Positions 54,044 to 64,000 of a stretch of DNA of 64,000 nt are shown here, in pieces. The DNA comes from Lates calcarifer (taxonomy: Eukaryota > Chordata > Actinopteri > Centropomidae): the NCBI RefSeq assembly GCF_001640805.2, contig NC_066852.1, forward strand, positions 6,866,194-6,930,193, given 5' to 3'. Made by a program: the position numbers and the translations under genes. Within the stretch, counting starts at the first letter, position 1, and every line of letters begins with the position of its first letter. The notes under the pieces were generated by a model that saw only the letters and a program-made list of their open reading frames with translations, had not been told where the DNA came from and did not search any database.

Positions 54044-54119
54044 CTGAGCAATGTTCTTGTTGAGCAAGTAGACCCCATATTCAAAATGAAACCGCTCTCC
54101 TCTAGGGTACAAGGGAAAT
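54044..54119 (-). CDS. uvrag: uvrag internal coding exon (third from last coding exon), end of the BARA2-like domain
   Basis: UVRAG is a subunit of the class III PI3-kinase complex II (VPS34, VPS15, Beclin 1, UVRAG), which makes PI3P on endosomes and autophagic membranes. This 76-nt exon is read on the minus strand. It starts after the acceptor ctatctttcatag and ends at CAG before the donor gtaatacatg. The first base completes a codon from an upstream exon; the next 25 codons give FPLYPRGERFHFEYGVYLLN followed by KNIAQ. As I recall it, human UVRAG has a closely similar [21 protein letters not shown] segment, part of the BARA2-like fold next to the coiled coils. The exon ends on a codon boundary and the next exon (30099..30190) starts on one. 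The only oddity is isolation: 23.9 kb separates it from the next exon, and no preceding exon was found before 64000. Confidence 0.93.
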
Positions 54120-54892
54120 CTATGAAAGATAGGAGAAAAAGAAAAAGTTAGCATTAAACAGGAACAAGTGATTACCAAGAGGAAAACAAAGGTGTTGAGA
54201 GCCTTTGTGCAAACACACACCAGCCAACAAAGCATAGTCAGTTCTATAACAGCACTACTTCCATACTGGATATCATAATATACCATAGGTCCATTCATGT
54301 GACTAAATCAATAAAGAATGGTGAAATTAAAAGGGGGTTCATTGTTTATTCATTTAACAGCTGTTGCTTTTTGGCTCTGCAACAGGCACTGAATTCTTCC
54401 CGTTATTGAAAGTGCTTGTTCATGTAGCCACTGGCATTTACAGTGGGTAACACTTGCAGATGGTTGAAGAAGCTTGGTCTGGGTCTATGATCCCATCCCA
54501 CAGACGCCACCTCCATATCTTGTTAAACTGAAATATCAAACAGGGCAGAGGCGTCCAAACAGGCTGTCCATCCGCCTCTCAGTGGGAACAAAGAGAACTT
54601 TTCCTTTCAGCATGGTGGGAAAGTCCCATCAGTGCCAGTCAGATGTCTTAGTTAGGACTGCACAGAGAGTGCTCATGAAGGATGGGGGGTGATAGCCCTG
54701 GGTGTTGGGGCAGGGTAGAGAGGGGAGTGTGCTGACATCCAGAGTGGGAAAATTATCCCTGCTACCAGGAACTTAAGGCTGGACTCATCCCTTCCTGTCG
54801 TTATGTGCTTACGTCTGCTGGTCTCCCACTGAGGAGGATATAGTATATTGGGAACACAGTGTGCAGGGCTTTGGTCTGACAAAACTCATACA

Positions 54893-54917
54893 GACACACA
54901 CACACACACACACACCT
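54893..54917. repeat. (CA)n microsatellite, about 12 units
   Basis: A short CA run (cagacacacacacacacac...) in the presumed upstream uvrag intron. Confidence 0.9.
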
Positions 54918-57900
54918 GTTTGCATCAATTGGTTATCTACATTCATATCTAAACTCCATCTCTAAATGCTTCACCTTAACCTTCAGAGTAACTTAAACCT
55001 AATCCCACTCTAAAGCTCTCAGTCAAACACTGAAACAGTGGTCACATGAAGTTGACATCTGGTCTTTGCATGAGCAAAAATCCAACAACAAACATCAAGG
55101 TCAAGTACTGTCACAAGCATAAATGTACACACTGTAGATACAGCATCCATGCAGGTAGTCAAATAAACAGCTGTTGCTTTTTTGCAACAGCTGATGCTGC
55201 CAAAAGGCCATGTTAAATAACAACGGGCAGAGGAAATATTATTGCAAAGATAAGCCTTTCCATCTGAAAACTGCAATAAGCCCTGTGTCACTGTTGATGT
55301 CAGCAGCACAGAATTGTGCAGAGCAGAATCTCAATGCATCTGTTTTGCAGAAACTTCCACAAATGATAAAAAAAGCACCATCTCTTTTAAATGAGCTTTT
55401 GGTCTTTCATGTGACCACATTTTCATTTACTACTGGAGTTAGATCTGTATTGAAAAAAATACTACTTTGATAATCAACTATTTTGATAAAGTAGCCAAAT
55501 AAAATTTTATGTTATAAAGACATGGAGAAATGGGAAACTATCACATCAGCTTCATCTAAGAATACCAAAAAAGCTATATCCTTAGTGACAAAAATATAAG
55601 TACGACCAATACCATAAGATCTGTGCTTCTGTTATTCTATAACAGTGTTACCAGAAGCAGAAGATGCATTCTGATGTGTATACTGTATAGTATGTCCAGA
55701 CATGTTGATTGCTGTGTATTGCATGCTGTGTGTGTATACGAGTGTGTACTGGTGAATATGTGCATCCAGCATAACTCCTTCCTGTGTGTGTGCCCCCTGG
55801 GGACTGGGTCATGGTCTTTTCTTAATCCTGCGTGAGTGTAGACATGGGGCTCTTCACCCCCTCTTTCTGTGACCTTTAGGTGCCTGAGGCAAAGGGAGAA
55901 TACAGCAGAAAATACACTTCGTTGGTGCAGGCACTTCAGATCATGTTAATGACACTACAACCCTACAGGTTCCTGTACTGATTTAGATGTGCCTGTGGCA
56001 AGTTGAAGGCCATATTTTACTCAGATCTTAGTGCTGTGATGACACCTATGTTTCAGCATTTCGGCTGCAAAGCATTTGCCCTTGATAACATGAACTTGAC
56101 TAACATGACATTAAGTTATTTTCAACATGAGGTCTTTGTTTCTTTTATTTGGCTTTAATCAATTGCTTGCAAGTTTGGTTTGTCCTATTTATATCTGAGC
56201 CTGTCTGGAGATCTCAGAAACTTTCTGACCTGGTGCTCACTCTAAACACCTCCTCACTCACACATTACATTGCAACTCTGAAGTAAACTCTTAACAGATG
56301 GCGATCATTCTAGCTGTAGAATGAATTCTAACAGGATGTTGCTGCAAACGCCGGCAAGCAAAAAGTGAGACGCTGTGGCCCGAGGGCCACACAGCCAGCC
56401 GGTTGCTGGTCCTCCATATCCCCGACATGCAGCCAGGGCCCCACGGAGAAAGCGACATGCCAGAGGTCATATCTCAGCACTAGGAAATAACTTACAGAGA
56501 GAGGAAGAACAACACAACAAGCATTCCCCTCACACCGCTGGCATTTCCAATATCATTTCCCCATGAACAGATAGGATTTGTTTGCTGATGAACATGCATG
56601 AAAAGGAAAACAGAGCCACTTCCAACACACACACACACAAACACATGAATACACACACAGGCTCTGTCACAGTGAAGTGATTAATGACTGCTGTCCACTG
56701 TGTCTGAAATCACACTAGAGTGACTCCGGTTCACCAAACACCAGGAATTCCTCCCGGGGACGTCCAGTAAAGGCAAATATATTATTACACAGCAGTGGGG
56801 AGAAACAAGGGAGGAAGTCTGATGATGGGGGGAAGGGAGAAGGTACCAAAGGAGCAGGCGAATCACGTGAGTACATTTTATTATTTTACGTATTATCTAA
56901 TTTGACCAGGTTTAGCCCATTAAGATTTAGACATTTTAAAAGAGACCTTACCAAGAAAGCATGAAAATAAGTATAAAAGTTAGAATAAAACATAAAGCAC
57001 TTTTAAAGTTACTTTTCCTTCTTCTTTCTCAGTTTTCACCTAACTCCACTCTGGAGATCTTTGGGATCAACCTTGGGGACAAATAGCCATTCCTATCATT
57101 TTTTGCTTTGACAGTAGGAATGTAAGTGGTGTGTGTATGGGAGAGACATAAGGAAGTAAAGAAAGAGAAGGCAGAACGCCATCTTTAATCACTCAGCCAT
57201 CAGCAGCGGCATAAACTGAAGCAGTCCTCTACACTAAACAGAATAAAATAAATTACAGTCCTGACGGAATATGCAGGCCAAAATCAGTACCCTGTCAGTC
57301 CAGCAGGATGGCGGGTCCAGAATAAACAGACACAAACCAGAAAGATTTGCACACATGCTGGAGAAGTACTGTTTGTGGCACTAATTGTGCTTTCCCACTG
57401 ACGCAAAACAATTTGTTTGCGTGTTGTTTTTAAATGAGGTCAGGCTTACTTCACCTCTTACACCTTGTGAACAATGCGTTTTGGGTCTTTTGTTTAATTC
57501 TGTTGTACATTTACATCAAATCAAATCATCTCTATCTCAGCAGGCCTCCTCGTATTTCCTCACTTTCCTTAATCAAGCCGTTTCTTCCGTCAGCACATCC
57601 CTCTCCCACTCCCCTCAGTGGCAGCTCTGTTGAAGGGTCATGTCTGCAAAACTAGCACAGCAAACTGAATATGACAGGCACCATAATCAACACACCCACT
57701 CACTTTAGCGTCCATTTAAAAGACTGATTACTGAGACATGAAGGCTGCTTTCATTTAGCTAATATTCAACTCTGCATGCACTCAACAAAAAGATGAAAAA
57801 GAAATGACAGTGAGTTAAGAGCAGAAGTAAATCTGTCACTTTTTTTTTCTGTCATAAAAAAATCGCCCCTCTCTTTTCTTCTACACTTCAGGGCAATCAC

Positions 57901-59001
57901 ACCACAGGATAGTTAACATGCGATGGCTGGCTCTGTCTATAGACACAAAAATATGTAATTAATAAGTGTGGAGCCATGAAATTGTAAAAAGACAAAAGCT
58001 ACATCTCACAGGAAAGTCCCCTGTCTTTATGAGTGAGAATATGTACACCCCCGGTCTGCCAGCTCTTTAACTGCAGGGTCTAGACACACATTCTCCACAC
58101 AGACAACCTTCAAATATAAAGCAGGGACTCTTGTTAAAAGAAGGAAACAACCAATAAACATACAGCTACAATGATGAGATGAAGCAATAGTTCCTGTCCA
58201 AATCTTTTAAAAACCGCTCCTTGCCCTGTCTTTTGCCCGGTTGAAGGATCTTTTAATATCAGGGCAGAGTTATATTTCTTTCATCTTTGAGTGATCCACC
58301 ACCACCAGTGTCTACACTGTCTCTTTGGACTGCACCCAGGAGGCCTCCTACGAGGTGTCAGCAGCACATGCCATCTTTTATAGCCTCCGGTTAAAGTGGC
58401 CATATTTGTGGACTAGACTGTAGTTAAAACTTTGTATATGCATTTTTCTTTGTACACCTTGTCTGTTTGAAACTGGCATTTCTTTCTGAAGTTTTACAAT
58501 ACAGCAATGACAAAGCTGAGCTGGATTCAGCGCCCTCCATTTTGGCTCTGTTTTTTGAGTTAAATTGGTTATTGTCTCTCCAGGCAGCCCTGTTAAAAGC
58601 AATCTATTAGAAAAACAAGGCCACAAGGTCAGTGGGTGCTTCTTACGCAAACTAGAGAGCATGTATGTTTAAGCATCCTGAGTATATTAGACTGGTCTCT
58701 CTTACCTCTTGGGTGCCATTGTATTAAACGGAGGAGTGTAAAGGAGGACACAGACCTGCAGGTGGGTGGTCGCGTTTAGCTATACCAAGGTTCATGAGAA
58801 TATGGTGGGAAGACTCCTAGTGACTGGCTGACCTGCTGTAATGTATACACAGGCTGAGGTCTCCACATATGTTGGCTTGCCTGTTTAGACGTCCTAATTA
58901 ATACTCCAAATGTGCAAAACAACAGTTCTGCACATGGTGGAGACAAAGCTTGGCCAGTACTTAAGCCCTGTTTTAATGTTGGTGGTGGTGGTATGGAGAG
59001 A

Positions 59002-59011
59002 GGGGGGGGGG
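59002..59011. repeat. Homopolymer G10 next to a GGT/GGA-rich stretch
   Basis: Ten G after ggtggtggtggtatggagaga (58980..59001), a purine-rich G-run cluster that could form a G-quadruplex on the plus strand. Confidence 0.85.
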
Positions 59012-59930
59012 TGTTCTTGTGAGTTTCACAATGTCTTTAATGTGCAATTTCAAATGGCGCAGGATCATAAATCATCTGAGCCTGCTTTTTAAAAAAACAC
59101 CTGCCTTGCAACTGTCAAAGCTCTAATGGCAGTGGTTACTATATAAATCACAGCGAGCTGTAATTTTCAATATCTGAGAAATGATTACACTGAGCATCTG
59201 TCAGTGAATGCTATTTTAATGACCGCTGCTGCACTTAAGACCCCAGTATAACCGTTTCGCCATCTTGGTCTATGCCGTTAAAGTGTCTCCTGAGTGATGT
59301 GGCGGTTGCTCGCTCTGTCACACTGGGTTTTCATCACTGCTCTTAAGAATATCCAGGGGTCTGCTGACCCCAGTTCCCAACCCCCACACTCTCAATTTCT
59401 CTTTCCGTTCCTTTTGTTTTCCTCCATTGTTTTAATCACAAGCAGAGATGCAGATGAGCGGCTCAGTCCGACCATCACCCCACAGTGTTCATGAGCCAAA
59501 ACCTTAGTCAAAGCAGATCATCACTTCAACCCAGTGGCGGTCTTTAAAAATGACATGCATCTGACCCTTAATCAAAAGATTATTATATTAACACCTATTT
59601 AGAATTAATATTCCAACCTCACAGCAGCCTCAGGTGAACACTTTCCATGACCATTGTGTTACTAACACTTAAGCTTGGGTCATATTTCTGCATAGGATCG
59701 ATGCAGAGCCTACAACGCAGCCTATGCAAGAGCTGATGCAGGATAGGTTTCTGATGCTTGTTCGGCCACTGCGAGATATGTATAAGCCAAACATGCAGAC
59801 CCATCACAGTCTGCATCGCAATGATATGTAGGGAGGTGCACATCAGGTTACGACGTAGATACTATGTAGCTGCATTCCCTTCAACTTGCGTTAATTCAAC
59901 ACAGAGGTATAAAAGAGTTTACAGTCATCC

Positions 59931-60368
59931 CTACAGCTGTGAGAATGTGTATAATCACAGCAGTGCCTTGAGCTAAATGGTAATTTTGCCATGCTCACAG
60001 TGACAACGCTAACGTGCTGATGCTAAGCAGGTTTGATGTTTTCCAAGTTCACCATCTTAGTTAACAATGTCAGCATTCCAGTGTTTGCTAATTAGCATTA
60101 AACAAAAATTACAGCTGAGGCTGATGGTAATGTCTTTAGTTTTGCAGGTATTCGGTCATAAACCAATCAACATTTGGACTTGATAATAGTGCTACGTAAA
60201 AAAATCAAGGAAGTTCAAGGAAGTTCCTATAATTTGTAAAAGTGAAATTTGAAAGAAGAAAGGTCAGGATCACCAAAGTCAGCAGTCACTGGGAACTATG
60301 TGGACGGAAAGACAGATGGACCAGCAGACCAACATCGCCTTCTCTACAGCCATGCTGCTATTCTAAAA
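59931..60368 (+). repeat. Dispersed percomorph repeat, family 1, third long copy
   Basis: It contains cagcagtgccttgagctaaa, tgctaattagcattaaac, ttacagctgaggctgatggt, ttgcaggtattcggtcataa and caggatcaccaaagtcagc, and closes with ctctacagccatgctgctat. The order is the same as in the copy at 4521. It is antisense to the presumed uvrag transcript. Confidence 0.75.
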
Positions 60369-63300
60369 AGAGGGCAAGAGCTGACACTGACGTAAAGACT
60401 GTTACATGTATATTCTCAATGTATGAACAAATATACAATACTATGGACTGTTCTCAGCTGGCTGGGCCATTCCTTTCAACCTACAGCATCCTTCAGAAAG
60501 CCGTTCAGCACAGATGCTTCTTGTTATCTTTTTAATGAAGTATGGACAAAGACTGCTCGAATGGGCTGCACAACAGCAGGGCTCCAAGATGAAGGGCTGC
60601 TCATGCAACTAACCTGCCAACCAAGAGGAGACTCCTTGACTTCTTCAGAGCTATTATAAACATACCGTTCCTGCCATTGTCCTTGAGTGATTTGGCAGAA
60701 AACCTCAAAAGACAACTAGACATTCCGTCCAGTCCCAGGGTGTCTTTGTAGTTGACACACAGACCTAAATAATGAGCTTATTTGTTCCAAATTTGATTTA
60801 AGCTCTCTGGCTCTCAAGTTGATTGCCTCCGTCATCTCTTCTATGAAGAATACAGTAACTATGCAACTGAACCACCACCAAACATGCATATGACACTGCT
60901 TAGATAACAGGGTTTATACAGCAATGCCAGACAATGTGCAGTCTTGAACCCAGTGGTATGTAATTCAAATTCTCATTTTATACTATACATTATATTTACA
61001 TTATATCATATTTGTTAATAGAGGGGAAAAACACAGGAGATGAATATTGCACCAAAACCACAAAGGTCTCTGATTTCAGTTAAAGCAGACACTTGATATA
61101 CTGTTGTAACATTTGTCTGTACTGTAGGACTAAGTGCATGGAGACAATAAAGAAGCCACATTTAAAGGAAGAGAAGTTATCAATGGAATTCAATCTTTTT
61201 CAGCTGGTACGTATTGTACAGTATTGGCAGCAGAAATCTCAGGACACACATTTCAAAACTTCTGCAGATGAAATCAAACCAATCTGAATGGCTCAACACT
61301 AGAATACACAAATAGAAAGTGTGCCTTTTTCTAACTTGGGTGAATTGACTGTTTAACTACTAATGCTAAAGGACTACAAAGCCAAATTCTAGCCTATAAT
61401 GTAGGTTGTGAAGGATGTCTAACCTGCCCTGCAGTTTCACAGTGCTTTCCCCTGTCACTGCTGTGCAACCTAAGGCAGGACAGGGTAGTTTGGGTGTAAT
61501 TCCCCCTCTCCCTCTGTGCACATGGTCCATGTTAAGAGACATGAAACCGCTGAAGCCCCGAAACAATAACCTCTTTTCTTGGAGCTCACAGGTTCCTCTC
61601 GTCTTAAGCTGGCCTCCCTCTCCTGGCATTCACATTCACTACCTCCACCAAGTTTCTTTTGTGACTGAACCAAAGACTGATGTGTAAATCCCACATCCGT
61701 TTTTTCCCTTAGCGAATGATAAAGAAAGTAAATTTTTAAAAAAGGTGATTTGCCTCAAAGCTTTGGGCGAAAGACTATATGAGGCAGAGCTTGCTTTTAA
61801 TGGCTGGGTTCTGGACTCAATCAAACACTGGACATCTGGATCGCATCTCCCTGCTTCTCCCCCATGCAATCAGAAACACTGGAACTGTGCTCTCCATGGG
61901 ACAAAATGTGGGAGCAACATGTCGTTAAGAGTCCACTGATTTCAGAAAATATCTCTGACGGGGAGGAGGATGACTTGGAGATCCCAAAAAGGCTACATCA
62001 TACTGAGTGCCAAACAGACCAGTCGTCTTCCACACCTCACTTTCAAATATTCTTTCAGAGCCAGTTTTAAACTCTGGTCTGTGCCCAAGTGCTGGAGGGT
62101 CACACAGTTCAGACATATGCCTTGACTCTTTTTCTCTCCTGTGGTAAAATATCAAACTATATGAAATAAGGCAGCCTTATTCAACCCCCCCAGCTGAAGA
62201 GGAATTAAGTGATCCAAACTCAAAAGGTAAAATGTAACACTGCAATACAGGCTAAGAATGACACGTTTTTCTTTCTCAAATGTAGCCAGTGCTCATAAAG
62301 ATAAACAAGACTAAACAATAAATATCTACTGAAATCTGGATCCATACTAGGTACAGTAGTAGAGCAACAAAATAGAGATAGTGAGCCTTACTTAAAAGGA
62401 TGTGCAGATCTAAAACGAGCACAAGGATTTGTCTCATTGCAAAAGCAGGGTTAGGACAATTACCGCTCAAAAGGGGCCTACATTGCAGCACACAACTAAA
62501 ACAGCATAAGGTTCCTATGTGCATGCCATTATAACTGACTGACTGCTTGCTAATCCTACCACACTTTGAGAAACTGATCCTGAGCCACCTCACTTATCAC
62601 CACTGGCTGCCTCTTTCCGACACTTTAATCACCCCTTTTTTGTACACTTTTAGAGCTCAGCTAGTTGCTTTCCGTCTCCCCACACATCATTTTGCTGTGT
62701 GTCTGCAGCCCACTGGGGCCTCAGGGGTCATAAACATGTGGAGGGGGGTTAAAAGTTTGCTGGAGTGTTTGGCCCCACTCAGGAACACATCAGGGCGCTG
62801 CTGGATTGTGGTGTTCAACAGCCACACAGCCTACAGGTTTATTTTTTGTTAGTGAACGCTGGCGTAAATATCCTGCATGGTAGGACTGGAAATGTGTAAA
62901 GTGACTCCCAGTGAGCCACTCCAGCTGTTGTCATGACATAATCACCCACACAGAAAGATGGCCACTCACTCACTGTGCTGTCTGTCTGATAATGTCTCTT
63001 TTTCTCACACACTTTCTCCCAGCTGTTTGTCTTCTTAGTATGACAAATGGGGATGTGAAAGTGTCACGGCTTATTCACACACCACTCCCATGTGCCTTAA
63101 CTGAGGATAAGGAGTGACTTGTTTTGGACTGAGAGTACAGCACACAGCGGCACTGGTAAACACAGGAGTTGTTGACCCATATAGGGTAACACTCATGGTT
63201 GGCTACACTGTGAGCAACTGCAACAAAGAACATTAAAAGGTGAGAACAGAAACAAGAGAGTGGTGAAGATTTCTGGCTGCTAATTAAACATCCACTTGTG

Positions 63301-63715
63301 GTCTGCATTTCCTCTCTTACCGATTGAAATACTTCACTATCCAGGTTTCAAATAACCCCAAAGTCACTCCTTTAAAGTCCTCTGAAAAACACAGCACCCA
63401 AAATTCAAAAAGCTCAAAAGTGCTTCAAAGTGGCCATATTTGTTCAGTTTCCAACCAATAAACACTTCATATAAAATGTGTGAAAATTCTTCTTATAAAT
63501 ATTCTTTCAAAATAAAATAGTAGATGCAGATACTGAAAACAAGACCATGATGTGAAGAGCTAACGTGTGCAAGCATGACTCTAGAGTTTCAGCTAAATTC
63601 ACCTCTTCCAGTTGCTTTGAACCTACAGTATACACTGTATTCACCGAGGGGGGCAATCATATCCACCCACATCCACAAAGCAACACTGCTGAACACAGTA
63701 TAATATTCCTCTTGA

Positions 63716-63740
63716 CCCCCCCCCCCCCCCCCCCCCCCCC
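63716..63740. repeat. Homopolymer C25 (G25 on the minus strand)
   Basis: Twenty-five consecutive C on the plus strand. A spurious plus-strand frame reads poly-Pro through it. In the uvrag sense direction the run is G25. The exact length may be affected by sequencing or assembly error. Confidence 0.95.
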
Positions 63741-64000
63741 TCACTTATTGAAGGGGGTCTTGCATGTGTGGAATGTAGATATACATACCTGAGCATGTGT
63801 GCCCCAAGTGTGCAATTATCATAACTTTTTCATTCTGAGTTGATGCATAGTTACACAACCATAACACATACAAATAATAATTTTATTACATTGGCCCGTG
63901 CTGTAATTACAGTGCCTGTACAGTTCATGACTTACACAAATGACCGTGGCAAAGCCCCAGGTGAAGTTAGATTCTCAGTTTATAATTTGCTGCTTTCTAT

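Larger units (their letters stand above)
54120..64000 (-). other. uvrag: Presumed upstream uvrag intron (incomplete)
   Basis: The acceptor ctatctttcatag at 54120 opens an intron whose donor was not found before the window ends. The preceding exon should end in a KLTEKER-like sequence with two bases of a split codon, and I did not find that on the minus strand. The stretch contains a CA repeat (54893..54917), a dispersed repeat (59931..60368), a G10 run (59002..59011), a C25 run (63716..63740) and two exon-like decoys (58706..58755 and 63321..63381). Nothing else is recognisable. Confidence 0.65.

Noticed and set aside
53936..54298. 120-codon minus-strand frame containing the RFPLYPRGERFHFEYG segment
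   Set aside because: Only 54044..54119 is coding. The flanks are intron sequence read through the acceptor and donor.
1..64000. CRISPR arrays, bacterial operons, endogenous retrovirus genes or intact transposase genes
   Set aside because: There are no spaced direct repeats, no reverse transcriptase, gag, envelope or transposase motifs, and no prokaryote-like gene density.

Overview
The window looks like nuclear DNA from a ray-finned (teleost, probably percomorph) fish. Exons are short with consensus GT-AG splice sites, introns are many kilobases long, simple repeats are frequent, and several dispersed repeats match families I know from perch-like fish genomes. No operons, bacterial genes, CRISPR arrays, rRNA genes or intact transposon genes are visible, and most open reading frames are chance frames in AT-rich non-coding DNA.

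The one protein-coding gene I can support is the 3' part of uvrag (UV radiation resistance-associated), on the minus strand. Three exons join in frame. A 76-nt exon (54044..54119) encodes FPLYP...LLNKNIAQ, a 92-nt exon (30099..30190) encodes LRYQHG...GLLVR plus two bases of a Cys codon, and the terminal coding exon (21177..21996) completes the Cys codon and runs 272 residues to a TGA. Splice phases agree at both junctions. The joined peptide matches the end of the UVRAG BARA2-like domain and the whole disordered C-terminal tail as I remember it from human UVRAG. The exons before FPLYP were not found, so they probably lie beyond position 64000.

Layout: 1..about 20.7 kb is intergenic DNA downstream of uvrag, holding SINE and hAT-like fragments, a GAACATTC-type repeat block and CA microsatellites. 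About 20.7..21.18 kb is the likely 3' UTR. 21.2..30.2 kb holds the last two coding exons and an 8.1-kb intron containing a complex AT-rich triplet microsatellite and a hairpin element nested in an older repeat. 30.2..54.0 kb is a 23.9-kb intron with no convincing second gene. 54.1..64.0 kb is presumably the next intron upstream, with two exon-like decoys and a run of 25 C near its end.

I do not see a new multi-gene system. The observations most worth checking are the Gly-Leu dipeptide tract in the UVRAG tail, the nested hairpin element, the G25 tract that would lie in the uvrag pre-mRNA, a coding-like fragment in the large intron, and the two decoy exons. Family assignments of repeats come from memory of consensus sequences and were not searched.
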